The notes under the pieces are model-generated. The model saw nothing but the letters and a program-made list of their open reading frames with translations. It was not told where the DNA came from and searched no databases. Below, one piece after another: positions 8,520 to 17,901 of a stretch of 64,000 bases of DNA (position 1 is the stretch's first letter; each line of letters begins with the position of its first letter). Made by a program: the position numbers and the translations under genes. The DNA is from Streptomyces sp. NRRL S-340 (GTDB lineage Bacteria; Actinomycetota; Actinomycetes; Streptomycetales; Streptomycetaceae), in assembly GCF_000720185.1 (NCBI RefSeq), contig NZ_JOIY01000015.1, forward strand, positions 62,001 through 126,000. Direction: 5' to 3'.

Positions 8520-8858
8520 CGTGACTCCTCGAAGGCTCGACCGGATCGCTCGACAGTTCGATCGCTCGACTGAGAGGAACGGTATTGAAACTTGCATTTG
8601 AGATGCAAATTAAACGGGCGTGGCGTCGCTCACTCCCGGAACGACTCGGCCATTACGAGGGGGCCGCTCAGGAGGCAAGATGGGCGGCAGGGCAGTGCAC
8701 CGCCCGTCCGCGCGGCGTTCGGCCCGGCGGCCACCGGACGATCAAGGTCCGCAACGCGCGTGAAACGCTGGTGTGGTGTGATGCTCGCGTGCCCGACCGC
8801 CTCCCGTGCCGACGTACGGACACAGGCGGCCTGACCAGCAAGGATGGGGAAGCGGAAG
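8520..8858. other. Divergent promoter region of hmpA and glnA2
   Basis: A 339-bp gap. The left part carries the hmpA leader and the NsrR operator. The right part is the glnA2 leader, where I see one possible GlnR half-box (GCAAC-N6-GAAAC, 8751-8766) but no convincing -35/-10 pair. Confidence 0.6.
8589..8612 (-). promoter_or_regulatory. Candidate NsrR operator of hmpA
   Basis: The core TTGCAT-N5-ATGCAA (8592-8608) is a perfect 6-bp inverted repeat, and flanking AA/TT bases extend it to roughly 11 bp per arm. It fits the 11-bp inverted-repeat type described for NsrR sites. On the minus strand it is followed by a possible -10 region (CAATAC, about 8583-8588), so bound repressor would block RNA polymerase. 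Confidence 0.75.
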
Positions 8859-10220
8859 ATGGACAAGCAGCAGGAGTTCGTGCTCCGGACGTTGGAGGAG
8901 CGCGACATCCGGTTCGTACGCCTGTGGTTCACGGACGTGCTGGGCTTCCTCAAGTCCGTGGCCGTGGCCCCCGCCGAGCTGGAACAAGCCTTCGACGAGG
9001 GCATCGGCTTCGACGGCTCCGCCATCGAGGGCTTCGCGCGCGTCTACGAGTCCGACATGATCGCCAAGCCGGACCCGTCCACGTTCCAGATCCTGCCCTG
9101 GCGGGCGGAGGCCCCCGGCACGGCCCGCATGTTCTGCGACATCCTCATGCCGGACGGCTCCCCGTCCTTCGCCGATCCCCGCTACGTCCTCAAGCGTGCC
9201 CTCGCCCGCACCTCCGACCTGGGCTTCACCTTCTACACCCACCCGGAGATCGAGTTCTTCCTGCTGAAGAACCGCCCGCTGGACGGCTCCCGCCCCACGC
9301 CCGCCGACAACTCCGGCTACTTCGACCACACCCCGCAGGCCATCGGCATGGACTTCCGCCGCCAGGCGATCACCATGCTGGAGTCGATGGGCATCTCGGT
9401 GGAGTTCTCCCACCACGAGGGCGCGCCGGGCCAGCAGGAGATCGACCTGCGCTACGCCGACGCGCTCTCCACCGCCGACAACATCATGACGTTCCGCCTG
9501 GTCATGAAGCAGGTCGCGCTGGAGCAGGGCCTGCAGGCGACCTTCATGCCGAAGCCGTTCTCGGAGTACCCGGGCTCCGGCATGCACTCCCACCTCTCCC
9601 TCTTCGAGGGCGACCGGAACGCGTTCTACGAGTCCGGCGCCGAGTACCAGCTCTCCAAGGTCGGCCGTTCCTTCATCGCGGGCCTGCTGCGCCACGCGGC
9701 GGAGATCTCGGCGGTCACCAACCAGTGGGTCAACTCCTACAAGCGCATCTGGGGCGGCAGCGAGCGCACGGCGGGCGCCGGCGGCGAGGCCCCGTCCTAC
9801 ATCTGCTGGGGCCACAACAACCGCAGCGCCCTGGTCCGCGTCCCGATGTACAAGCCCGGCAAGACCGGCTCGGCTCGCGTCGAGGTCCGCTCGATCGACT
9901 CCGGCGCGAACCCGTACCTGACCTACGCCGTCCTGCTCGCCGCCGGCCTCAAGGGCATCGAGGAGGGCTACGAACTCCCGCCCGGCGCCGAGGACGACGT
10001 CTGGGCCCTCTCCAACGCCGAACGCCGCGCCATGGGCATCGAACCCCTCCCGCAGAACCTCGGCGAGGCCCTGACCCTCATGGAGAACAGCGACCTCGTC
10101 GCAGAGACCCTCGGCGAACACGTCTTCGACTTCTTCCTGCGCAACAAGAAGCAGGAATGGGAGGAGTACCGCAGCGAGGTCACGGCGTACGAGCTGCGGA
10201 AGCATCTGCCGGTGCTGTAG
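8859..10220 (+). CDS. glnA2: Glutamine-synthetase-like gamma-glutamylpolyamine synthetase
   Basis: A 453-residue member of the type I glutamine synthetase fold. It has the beta-grasp IGFDGSAIEGFARVYESD, ATP and metal-site motifs (HPEIEFFLL, SGMHSHLSLF, SARVEVRSIDSGANPYL) and the C-terminal helix. At the place where true GlnA has the adenylylation tyrosine, this protein reads DDVWALSNAE, so it has no GlnE target. This fits Streptomyces GlnA2, reported to glutamylate polyamines rather than make glutamine. The ATG at 8859 (MDKQQEFVLRTLEERD) gives the family start; an upstream ATG at 8844 is less likely. It is divergent from hmpA. Confidence 0.88.
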   Translation: MDKQQEFVLRTLEERDIRFVRLWFTDVLGFLKSVAVAPAELEQAFDEGIGFDGSAIEGFARVYESDMIAKPDPSTFQILPWRAEAPGTARMFCDILMPDGSPSFADPRYVLKRALARTSDLGFTFYTHPEIEFFLLKNRPLDGSRPTPADNSGYFDHTPQAIGMDFRRQAITMLESMGISVEFSHHEGAPGQQEIDLRYADALSTADNIMTFRLVMKQVALEQGLQATFMPKPFSEYPGSGMHSHLSLFEGDRNAFYESGAEYQLSKVGRSFIAGLLRHAAEISAVTNQWVNSYKRIWGGSERTAGAGGEAPSYICWGHNNRSALVRVPMYKPGKTGSARVEVRSIDSGANPYLTYAVLLAAGLKGIEEGYELPPGAEDDVWALSNAERRAMGIEPLPQNLGEALTLMENSDLVAETLGEHVFDFFLRNKKQEWEEYRSEVTAYELRKHLPVL

Positions 10221-10326
10221 GCGCGCGGTGGTGACGCACGGTGGGGGCGGCGGGCCCGATGCGCCGCTCCCACCGGCAGGTCCGGCTGGGGCAGCACCGA
10301 GGGCAGGGCGAGGAGCGGCCTGCCCG

Positions 10327-11388
10327 TCAGTGCCTGGAGTCCGGGGCCGGCGCGGCCGGGACCGCCGGTCGGCCGGTGAACGCCGGTGACAGGGCCGCCG
10401 TGCTGATGCGGTGCGAGTGGCCTGTGCCGTCGGCGGGGACCGAGTACAGGTCCGCGCCGTAGTCGCCGGGCAGGGCGTAGACGATGGTCCGGGGGTCCTG
10501 CCAGACCGCCTGGTCGTCCACGCTCCTGGGTTCCGCCAGGGGCGTTTCGCGCATCGTCCGCAGGTCCAGGACGTACAGGTGCCAGGGGGCGTCCCCGGGC
10601 AGGCCCGGTACCCGTTTCTTGTAGGCGACGCGCGTGCCGTCCGGGGACAGGGACGGGCATTCGACGTTCTCGTGGACCGTGGTGAGGGTGTGCGCGGTCA
10701 GGTCGCCTCTCACCAGGTAGGTCTTGCCCTTCGTCGCCAGCGTGGCGTAGAACGTGCGGTCGTCCGGTGCGAAGGTGACGCCCCAGAAGTTCACGTCGGG
10801 GGACGTGTAGGGGCGGCCGTCCTTGACGATGCGGAACGTCTCCAGGGTGGGGGTCAGCCGCCCCGTGCGGACGTCCACGATCGCGGCGCGGGTCGAGAAG
10901 TCCGTGCCCGCGTACGAGTCTCCGCCCACGAACGCCGTCCATGCCGCGAAGTGGCCGCTGGGGGAGACGCGGGCGCGCGACGGGATGCCGGGGACGTCGT
11001 ATCGCGCGCGCTCCTTGAGACGGGCGTCCAGGATCAGGGCGCGGTAGGTGTCCGAGACCGGGCCGTGCACCGACTGGAGGCACACTCCGGTGCCCGCGGC
11101 CGCGTGGAACCGCAGGCACTTGACGCCCGAGGCGGTGCGCGGGCCGGCGGGGTCGGCGGACGGGACCGTCGTCAGTTCGTCGCGGTGCGGGCCCCACGCC
11201 ATGTTGCGGAAGACCATGCGGCCGGGGGCCGTCAGGGCCACCTCGCCCGGCGACACCCGGGGGCCTGCGGCCTGCGGCAGGCCGCGGCGGTCCGCGCGGG
11301 CCGTGGCGTGCAGCACGGCGGCCACGGCCACCGCCGCCAGGACGAGGACCGCCCCGAGCAGGATCAGGATGCGGGCGCGTGCCGTCAT
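10327..11388 (-). CDS. Membrane-anchored TolB-like beta-propeller protein
   Basis: A 353-residue protein with one N-terminal membrane helix (ILILLGAVLVLAAVAVAAVL, residues 6-25) and then a secreted domain of repeated blades. WD40-like/TolB signatures include SPSGHFAAWTAF, SPDVNFWGVTFAPDD and CPSLSPDGTRVAYKK. No catalytic motif is visible, so a binding or scaffold role outside the membrane is likely. The ATG at 11388 overlaps the stop of the upstream MFS gene (ATGA). It is the last gene of a three-gene operon, and I cannot assign a specific function. Confidence 0.8.
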   Translation of the reverse strand: MTARARILILLGAVLVLAAVAVAAVLHATARADRRGLPQAAGPRVSPGEVALTAPGRMVFRNMAWGPHRDELTTVPSADPAGPRTASGVKCLRFHAAAGTGVCLQSVHGPVSDTYRALILDARLKERARYDVPGIPSRARVSPSGHFAAWTAFVGGDSYAGTDFSTRAAIVDVRTGRLTPTLETFRIVKDGRPYTSPDVNFWGVTFAPDDRTFYATLATKGKTYLVRGDLTAHTLTTVHENVECPSLSPDGTRVAYKKRVPGLPGDAPWHLYVLDLRTMRETPLAEPRSVDDQAVWQDPRTIVYALPGDYGADLYSVPADGTGHSHRISTAALSPAFTGRPAVPAAPAPDSRH

Positions 11389-12737
11389 GCCGGTGCCGTT
11401 CCTTCCGGGCGGGGGCGCAGGGAACAGGAGAGCACCGCGCACGCCGCCAGGGTCAGCGTGGACGCCGTCAGCGCCGTGCGGTCGCCCCACAGGGTCCACG
11501 CCGCCCCGAAGACCAGCGAGCAGACGAAGCGGGTCGTGGCCTGGCCCGTCTGGACCAGGGCCAGGCCCGAGGAGCGCAGTTCCGGTGGTACGCCGTCCGA
11601 GGCCGCAGCCATCAGGACGCCGTCCGTCGCCGCGTAGAACGTGCCGTGCAGGAGCAGGACCGCGTACGGCAGCGCCGTGCCGTGCCAGGCGGTGAGCAGC
11701 AGGGCGTAGGCGAGCAGCAGGGCGCCGTGGCCGGCCACGAAGACCGTCCAGCGGCCCACCCGGTCCGCCAGCCGGCCCAGCGGGACCGCCAGCAGCAGGA
11801 AAGCGGCCGCCGTGCCCAGCGGGAGCAGCGCGAACCAGCGGTCGGGGACGCCCAGGCGGCGCTGCAGCAGGAGGTAGACGAAGGAGTCGCTGACCGTGGC
11901 CAGGCCCAGGAGGAGGGCGCAGAGGGTGATCCGGCGCAGGTCACGGTGGCGGAGCAGGGCGAGGGCCGCGCGCAGGGTGGGGGGCGCGGGCGGGGTGAGG
12001 GGCGTCGTGGGCGGGGCGGGCGCCTCACCGGGGGCGGGGTGTTCGCGCGGGGGCTGTGCCGGGGGACGCCCGGCCTGCCCGGACGGTACGAACAGGACCA
12101 GGACCACCACCCCCACCGCCGCCACGCAGAAGCTCACCGTGAAGACCGCGTCGTAGCCGTCCACCGTCGCCCGCAGGATCCAGAACGCCGCCAGCGGGCC
12201 CAGCAGCGCGCCCGCCGTGTCCATCGCGCGGTGGACGCCGAAGGCGCGGCCCCTCGTCCCGGGGGTGCTGGACAAGGAGATCAGCGCGTCGCGCGGGGCC
12301 GTGCGCAGGCCCTTGCCGGTGCGGTCGGCGGCCAGGACGAGGCCGATGGGGGTGAGGCTGTGCACCACCAGCAGCAGCGGCTTGCACAGCGCCGAGATGC
12401 CGTAGCCCAGCCCGGCCACCCGCTTGTGGCCGCCCCTGCCCCGGTCGGCCAGGTGGCCCCCGGCCAGCCGGACCAGGGCCGAGAAGCCGTTGTAGACGCC
12501 GTCCAGCAGGCCGAAGCCCAGCGGGGAGAGCCCGAGGCCCGTGACCAGGTACAGCGGCAGTACCGCCGTCACCATCTCCGAGGACACGTCGGTGATCAGG
12601 CTGACCGTGCCCAGGGCGAGGACCGTGGGGGCGACCGCGGCGCGGCGCCGCCCGGGACCCGGCCGGGCGGCGCCTTCCGCGGACGCCGGTGCGTGCGCGG
12701 CACCCGGGGTGCCCGCGCGGCTGTCCGCTACGTACAT
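11385..12737 (-). CDS. Major facilitator superfamily transporter
   Basis: A 450-residue protein with about 12 hydrophobic helices. The first helix region shows GTVSLITDVSSEMVTAVLPLYLV, and the loop between helices 2 and 3 carries the MFS motif-A-like AGGHLADRGRGGHKR. It resembles the group of drug/unknown-substrate MFS permeases with the conserved TDxSSEM segment. A cytoplasmic Pro-rich loop (about residues 225-255) divides the halves. The start is 1 nt beyond the stop of the phosphoesterase gene, and its stop overlaps the propeller gene, so the three are coupled. Substrate unknown. Confidence 0.85.
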   Translation of the reverse strand: MYVADSRAGTPGAAHAPASAEGAARPGPGRRRAAVAPTVLALGTVSLITDVSSEMVTAVLPLYLVTGLGLSPLGFGLLDGVYNGFSALVRLAGGHLADRGRGGHKRVAGLGYGISALCKPLLLVVHSLTPIGLVLAADRTGKGLRTAPRDALISLSSTPGTRGRAFGVHRAMDTAGALLGPLAAFWILRATVDGYDAVFTVSFCVAAVGVVVLVLFVPSGQAGRPPAQPPREHPAPGEAPAPPTTPLTPPAPPTLRAALALLRHRDLRRITLCALLLGLATVSDSFVYLLLQRRLGVPDRWFALLPLGTAAAFLLLAVPLGRLADRVGRWTVFVAGHGALLLAYALLLTAWHGTALPYAVLLLHGTFYAATDGVLMAAASDGVPPELRSSGLALVQTGQATTRFVCSLVFGAAWTLWGDRTALTASTLTLAACAVLSCSLRPRPEGTAPA

Positions 12738-12738
12738 G

Positions 12739-13680
12739 TCAGGACGCCCAGACGCCGGTGATGTCGTGGGCGTTCGCCGCGTTGCCCGCGTGCGTGCTCA
12801 GGCGCTGCGTGTCCTCCAGGGTGCGCAGCAGGTCGTAGTGGTTGTAGGTGGTGGCGCTGGTCGAGCCGGCGGCGACCGGCTGGCCGTACAGGACGGTGGG
12901 GATGCGGTTGCCGCTGAGCTTGTCGTCCTCGTCGAAGGTGACGACGAGCAGGCTGTTGTGCGTCTTCGCCCAGGCGGCGTACGCGCCGAGGTTGTTCTTC
13001 AGCCAGGTGTCGCCCGTGGAGACCGAGCAGTCGTGCATGTCGCTGCACAGGTTCGGGGTGACGAAGGACAGCTGGGGGAGCGTCGAGTAGTCCGTCGGGA
13101 ACTGCGCGAACGTCTTGGCCGACGACGTCGGTACGTTGCTGAAGCCGAACCACGGGTTGTGCTTGCGGGCGTACTTGCCGCTGCTGCACGTCGTCGAGCC
13201 CTGGCTGGGCAGTGTCTCGTTGTAACTGGCCCAGCTGCGGCCGGCGGCGAGCTGCTCGGAGGCCAGGTTCGGGGCCGAGGAGAAGCCGGGCGTGTAGCAG
13301 CTGTCGTCGGTGACGCCCTGGGTGGAGCCGGAGAACAGGGCGAAGTAGTTGGGCTGGCTCGGGTGGGTCTCGGCGTAGGCCTGGGTGAGGTTCGCGCCGC
13401 CGGACTTGAGGGAGTTCAGGTACGGGGCGCTGGAGGAGCCGATCACCTGGCTGTAGGCGTGGTTCTCGAAGACCACGACGACCACGTGGTCCGGAGCGGG
13501 CACCGCGGTCGCGGCCTGCGCGGACGGGGCGCCGCCGCCCAGGCCCGTCCACAGGCCGGCCGCCGCGGCCGCGAGGGCCGCGGCGGACGCCAGGGCGGCG
13601 CGGCCGCGGCGCGGCGCCCGCCTGCCGGGGCCGAGGGGACTGCCGCAACGGCTGTCGGCAGCGAGGGGACTGTCGGACAC
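12739..13680 (-). CDS. Secreted phosphoesterase (acid phosphatase/phospholipase C superfamily)
   Basis: A 313-residue protein. The GTG at 13680 has a GGAGG site 6 nt upstream and is chosen over a frame running to 13794. An Arg-rich N-terminus followed by LASAAALAAAAAGLW and a cleavage-like PSAQA suggests export. The phosphoesterase domain (PF04185 type) shows DHVVVVVFENHAYSQVIG, AETHPSQPNYFALFSG and LLVVTFDEDD, the metal-site segments of this family. It leads an operon with the MFS and propeller genes. A plausible role is release of phosphate or head groups outside the cell, but the substrate cannot be told. Confidence 0.85.
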   Translation of the reverse strand: MSDSPLAADSRCGSPLGPGRRAPRRGRAALASAAALAAAAAGLWTGLGGGAPSAQAATAVPAPDHVVVVVFENHAYSQVIGSSSAPYLNSLKSGGANLTQAYAETHPSQPNYFALFSGSTQGVTDDSCYTPGFSSAPNLASEQLAAGRSWASYNETLPSQGSTTCSSGKYARKHNPWFGFSNVPTSSAKTFAQFPTDYSTLPQLSFVTPNLCSDMHDCSVSTGDTWLKNNLGAYAAWAKTHNSLLVVTFDEDDKLSGNRIPTVLYGQPVAAGSTSATTYNHYDLLRTLEDTQRLSTHAGNAANAHDITGVWAS

Positions 13681-13892
13681 GGTTACCTCCGGGGAATGAG
13701 GAGACTCGGCGGGGGAGAGCATGCACACGCCAAAGTGATGCCGCGCCGCCGTGCCCGGCCCAGCGGGTGAAGAGCAGGTGAACTGCTGACGCACGGCCCC
13801 CTCCCGGACAGCCGGCGCCCCGCTCCGCAGCCGCGGGGGGAGTCTCCCGCTACGCTCTGGCCAGGACCACCTAGATCCGACGGGAGGCCGGG

Positions 13893-16800
13893 ATGACGGC
13901 GCCGGGGCGCAGGAGCAGTACCTTCACTCGGCTGCTGCGGCACGGCTTCACCGATGCCCTGGCCGCCGAACGGCTGCTGGACAGCGCCGAGCTGGCGCCG
14001 GTGCGCAACGACCCGGTGCTGCTGGAGGCGCTCGGCGCCACCGCCGACCCGGACCTCGCCCTGGGCGGGCTGGTGCGCCTGCTGGAGGCCCAGCCCTCCC
14101 CGACCGCCCGGCGGGAACTGCTCGACACGCTGATAGCGGCCAAACCGCTGCGCGACCGGCTGCTCGGCGTGCTCGGCGCGTCCGCCGCGCTCGGCGACCA
14201 CCTCGCCCGGCACGCCGGGGACTGGCGCGCCCTCGTCACCTACGAGCCGCAGGACCTGCACCCCGGGCTGGCGGAGTTCGAGCGCGGCCTCGCCGAGGCC
14301 GGTGACCCGGTCGCGCTGCGCGTCGCCTACCGCCGCTGCCTGCTGTCGATCGCCGCGCGCGACGTGTGCGGCACCACCGGCGTCGCCGAGACCGCCGCCG
14401 AACTGGCCGATCTCGCCACCGCCACGCTGCGCGCCGCGCTGCGCATCGCGGCCGCCGAGGCGCCCGAGGACGCCGCGCTGTGCCGGCTCGCCGTGATCGC
14501 CATGGGCAAGTGCGGCGGCCACGAGCTGAACTACGTCTCCGACGTCGACGTCATCTTCGTGGGGGAGAGCGCGCGGGAGGACGGCGGCGACGAGACCGCC
14601 GCGCTGCGCGCCGCCACCCGGCTGGCCTCGCGGATGATGCGCGTCTGCTCCGAGACGACCGTCGAGGGCAGCATCTGGCCCGTCGACGCCAATCTGCGGC
14701 CCGAGGGGCGCAACGGCCCGCTCGTACGGACCCTGAGCAGCCATGTCGCCTACTACCAGCGGTGGGCGAAGACCTGGGAGTTCCAGGCGCTGCTGAAGGC
14801 CCGCCCGGTCGCCGGGGACGAGCGCCTGGGCGCGGAGTACGTCGCCGCGCTCTCCCCGCTGGTCTGGCAGGCCGCCGAGCGGGAGAACTTCGTCGCCGAC
14901 GTGCAGAAGATGCGCCGCCGGGTCGTGGAGAACATCCCCGTCGGCGAGGTCGAGCGCGAGCTGAAACTCGGGCCCGGCGGGCTGCGGGACGTCGAGTTCG
15001 CCGTGCAGCTCCTGCAGCTCGTGCACGGCCGCGCCGACGCCTCCCTGCGCAGCGGCACCACCCTGGACGCGCTCCAGGCCCTCGCCGCGGGCGGCTACGT
15101 CGGCCGCGCTGACGCGGGCCGGCTCGACGAGGCGTACCGCTTCCTGCGCTTCATGGAGCACCGCATCCAGCTCTACCGGCTGCGCCGCACCCACCTGCTG
15201 CCCGAGGACGACGCGGACCTGCGCCGCCTGGGCCGCTCGCTCGGTCTGCGCGCCGACCCGGTGGCCGACCTGACGCGCGAGTGGAAACGGCACACCGGTG
15301 TCGTACGGCGCCTGCACGAGAAGATCTTCTACCGGCCGCTGCTCGACGCCGTCGCGCAGCTCGCCCCCGGCGAGGTCCGGCTCAGCACCGAGGCGGCCCG
15401 CGAGCGGCTGGTCGCGCTCGGGTACGCCGACCCGGCCGCCGCCCTGCGCCACCTGGAGGCCCTCGCCTCCGGCGTCACCCGCAAGGCCGCCATCCAGCGC
15501 ACCCTGCTGCCCGTGCTGCTGGGCTGGTTCGCGGACTCCGCCGACCCGGACGCCGGACTGCTCAACTTCCGCAAGGTCTCCGACGCGCTCGGCAAGACTC
15601 CCTGGTACCTGCGGCTGCTGCGCGACGAGGGCGCCGCCGCCGAGAACCTGGCCCGCGTCCTGTCCGCCGGACGCCTCGCCCCCGACCTGCTGATGCGGGC
15701 ACCGGAGGCGGTGGCGCTGCTCGGCGACGGCGGCGGCGACGCGGGCGGCCTCCGGCCGCGCGGCCGGGCCCAGCTGGAACAGGAGATCCTCGCCGCCGTC
15801 GGCCGTGCCGAGAGCGCCGAGCAGGGCGTCACGGCCGCGCGCGGGGTGCGCAGGCGGGAGCTGTTCCGCACCGCCGCCGGCGACATCGTCGGCTCCTACG
15901 GCACCGAGGCCCAGCCCGCCGCGACCGACCCGGGCCCGCTCGTGGACCGGGTGGGCGGCGCGGTGTCGGACCTGACGGCGGCGACGCTCGCCGGCACCCT
16001 GCGGGCGGTGGTGCGCGAGGGGTGGGGCGACACGCTGCCGACCCGGTTCGCCGTCATCGGCATGGGCCGCTTCGGCGGTCACGAACTGGGCTACGGCTCC
16101 GACGCCGACGTGCTGTTCGTGCACGAGCCGCGCGAGGGCGCCGGCGAGCGGGAGGCCGCCGACGCCGCCCACCGCGTGGTCGCCGAGATGCGCCGGCTGC
16201 TCCAGATCCCGAGCGCCGACCCGCCGCTGCTCATCGACGCGGACCTGCGTCCCGAGGGCAAGTCGGGACCGCTGGTGCGCACCCTCAAGGCGTACGAGGC
16301 CTACTACCGGCGCTGGTCGCTGGTGTGGGAGTCGCAGGCGCTGCTGCGGGCCGAGCCGGTGGCCGGGGACGAGGACCTGGGACGGCGGTTCACCGCGCTG
16401 ATCGATCCGCTGCGGTACCCGGCGGGCGGCCTCGGTGAGGACGCGGTGCGCGAGATCCGGCGGCTGAAGGCCCGCATGGAGTCCGAGCGGCTGCCGCGCG
16501 GCGCCGACCCCAAACTGCACACCAAGCTCGGGCCCGGCGGTCTCTCCGACGTGGAGTGGACCGTGCAGCTGCTGCAGCTGCGGCACGGCGCCGAGGTGGC
16601 GGGCCTGCGCACGACCCGCACCCGGCAGGCGCTCGCCGCGGCACGGGCGGCCGGTCTGGTCTCCGAGGAGGACGCCGTCGTCCTGGACGAGGCCTGGCTG
16701 CTGGCCACCCGGGTGCGCAACGCGGTGATGCTGGTACGCGGCCGGGCGGGCGACACGTTCCCCACCGAGTCGCGGGAACTGGCCGCCGTGGGCCGCTACC

Positions 16801-16901
16801 TCGGCTACGGACCCGGTCACGTCGGCGACATGCTCGACGCCTACCGGCGCACCGCACGCCGGGCCAGGGGCGTGGTGGAGTCGCTCTTCTACGAGATGTG
16901 A
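13893..16901 (+). CDS. glnE: Glutamine synthetase adenylyltransferase/deadenylylase
   Basis: A bifunctional enzyme that adds AMP to, and removes it from, Tyr397 of GlnA. 1,002 residues, near the usual actinobacterial length. Two nucleotidyltransferase domains are visible: the N-terminal deadenylylase with MGKCGGHELNYVSDVDVIFV from residue 204, and the C-terminal adenylylase with MGRFGGHELGYGSDADVLFV from residue 724. Each is followed by a GGLRDVEF or GGLSDVEW segment and a helical domain. The ATG at 13893 has a GGGAGG ribosome site. Its substrate is encoded at 45824-47233 of this window. No glnB/glnK lies nearby. Confidence 0.97.
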   Translation: MTAPGRRSSTFTRLLRHGFTDALAAERLLDSAELAPVRNDPVLLEALGATADPDLALGGLVRLLEAQPSPTARRELLDTLIAAKPLRDRLLGVLGASAALGDHLARHAGDWRALVTYEPQDLHPGLAEFERGLAEAGDPVALRVAYRRCLLSIAARDVCGTTGVAETAAELADLATATLRAALRIAAAEAPEDAALCRLAVIAMGKCGGHELNYVSDVDVIFVGESAREDGGDETAALRAATRLASRMMRVCSETTVEGSIWPVDANLRPEGRNGPLVRTLSSHVAYYQRWAKTWEFQALLKARPVAGDERLGAEYVAALSPLVWQAAERENFVADVQKMRRRVVENIPVGEVERELKLGPGGLRDVEFAVQLLQLVHGRADASLRSGTTLDALQALAAGGYVGRADAGRLDEAYRFLRFMEHRIQLYRLRRTHLLPEDDADLRRLGRSLGLRADPVADLTREWKRHTGVVRRLHEKIFYRPLLDAVAQLAPGEVRLSTEAARERLVALGYADPAAALRHLEALASGVTRKAAIQRTLLPVLLGWFADSADPDAGLLNFRKVSDALGKTPWYLRLLRDEGAAAENLARVLSAGRLAPDLLMRAPEAVALLGDGGGDAGGLRPRGRAQLEQEILAAVGRAESAEQGVTAARGVRRRELFRTAAGDIVGSYGTEAQPAATDPGPLVDRVGGAVSDLTAATLAGTLRAVVREGWGDTLPTRFAVIGMGRFGGHELGYGSDADVLFVHEPREGAGEREAADAAHRVVAEMRRLLQIPSADPPLLIDADLRPEGKSGPLVRTLKAYEAYYRRWSLVWESQALLRAEPVAGDEDLGRRFTALIDPLRYPAGGLGEDAVREIRRLKARMESERLPRGADPKLHTKLGPGGLSDVEWTVQLLQLRHGAEVAGLRTTRTRQALAAARAAGLVSEEDAVVLDEAWLLATRVRNAVMLVRGRAGDTFPTESRELAAVGRYLGYGPGHVGDMLDAYRRTARRARGVVESLFYEM

Positions 16902-16929
16902 GGCCGGGGGCCCGGGCCCCGCCCCGGCC
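16902..16929. terminator. Probable terminator between glnE and the PAP2 gene
   Basis: An 8-bp perfect inverted repeat (GGCCGGGG with CCCCGGCC) with a very GC-rich 12-nt loop, starting 1 bp after the glnE stop and ahead of the convergent PAP2 stop at 16945. Confidence 0.5.
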
Positions 16930-16944
16930 CACGCCCCCTGGCGC

Positions 16945-17781
16945 CTACGCCCCCGCCGCCTGCCAGGCCGCCCTCGGCAGGGCGTGCGGCAGGACGCCGT
17001 ACCAGGCCCGCGCGGCGGTGAGGCCGAGGGCGAGGCAGAGGACTCCGCCGACCGCGTCCAGCCAGAAGTGGTTGGCGGTGGCGACGATGACGACCAGGGT
17101 CGCCGCGGGGTAGAGGGCGGCGAGGACCCGCACCCACGGCACGGTGGCCAGGGCGAGCAGGGCCAGACCGCACCACAGGGACCAGCCGATGTGCATGGAC
17201 GGCATCGCGGCGTACTGGTTGGACATGTGCTTGAGGTCGCCGGAAGCCATGGAGCCCCAGGTGTGGTGCACCTGGACGGTGTCGACGAAGCGGCCGCCCG
17301 CCATCAGACGCGGCGGCGCCAGCGGGTACAGGTAGTAACCGAGCAGGGCCGTGCCGGTGGTCGCGAAGAGGGCGAGGCGGGCCGCCGCGTACCGGCCGGG
17401 ATGGATGCGGTAGAGCCACACCAGGACGCCCACGGTGATCACGAAGTGCAGGGTCGCGTAGTAGTAGTTCATGCCGACGATCAGCCAAGTCACCGAGTTC
17501 GCGGTGTGGTTGACGGCCTGCTCGACGGCGATGCCCAGGTGGTGCTCGGTGTGCCAGACCCAGTCGGCGTTGCGCAGGGCGGCCGCCTTCTGCTCCGGGA
17601 CCGCGTTGCGGATCAGGGAGTACGTCCAGTAACTCACCGCGATCAGCAGGATCTCGAACCAGAGGCGGGGCCGGCGCGGGGCCCGCGGCCGGCGGGCGGG
17701 CGGGGTGCGCCCGCCGACCGTGACGGGGTACGGAAGGCCCTTTCCGGGACCTTCCGGTCGAGTCACGGCCGTATCACCCAT
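16945..17781 (-). CDS. PAP2-superfamily integral membrane phosphatase/transferase
   Basis: A 278-residue protein with about six membrane helices after a basic, Pro-rich N-terminus. It shows the PAP2_3 type signatures YLYPLAPPR, AAMPSMHIGWSLW and ATANHFWLDAVGG, the catalytic histidine pair being in PSMH and NHFWLD. This subgroup includes inositol-phosphoceramide-synthase-like and lipid-phosphate enzymes, and in actinobacteria the substrate is mostly unknown. The ATG at 17781 is chosen, with a GTG at 17787 possible. It is convergent with glnE and follows malR on the same strand after a 120-bp gap. Confidence 0.88.
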   Translation of the reverse strand: MGDTAVTRPEGPGKGLPYPVTVGGRTPPARRPRAPRRPRLWFEILLIAVSYWTYSLIRNAVPEQKAAALRNADWVWHTEHHLGIAVEQAVNHTANSVTWLIVGMNYYYATLHFVITVGVLVWLYRIHPGRYAAARLALFATTGTALLGYYLYPLAPPRLMAGGRFVDTVQVHHTWGSMASGDLKHMSNQYAAMPSMHIGWSLWCGLALLALATVPWVRVLAALYPAATLVVIVATANHFWLDAVGGVLCLALGLTAARAWYGVLPHALPRAAWQAAGA

Positions 17782-17901
17782 AGGCACAGAGTGTGCCAGA
17801 AAAGCCCCCTCCCGCCGGTGATCCCCCGGCCGGGTCCCGCGCGCATGTTCCGCGGCGGGCGCGGGCGCGGGGACGGGGCGGCGGCGAGAGGGAGGGCGGG
17901 G

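Noticed and set aside
8520..8597. Upstream start for the flavohaemoglobin gene at 8597
   Set aside because: It would begin inside the candidate NsrR operator and add residues unlike the family. The ATG at 8519 has a good ribosome site and the family N-terminus.
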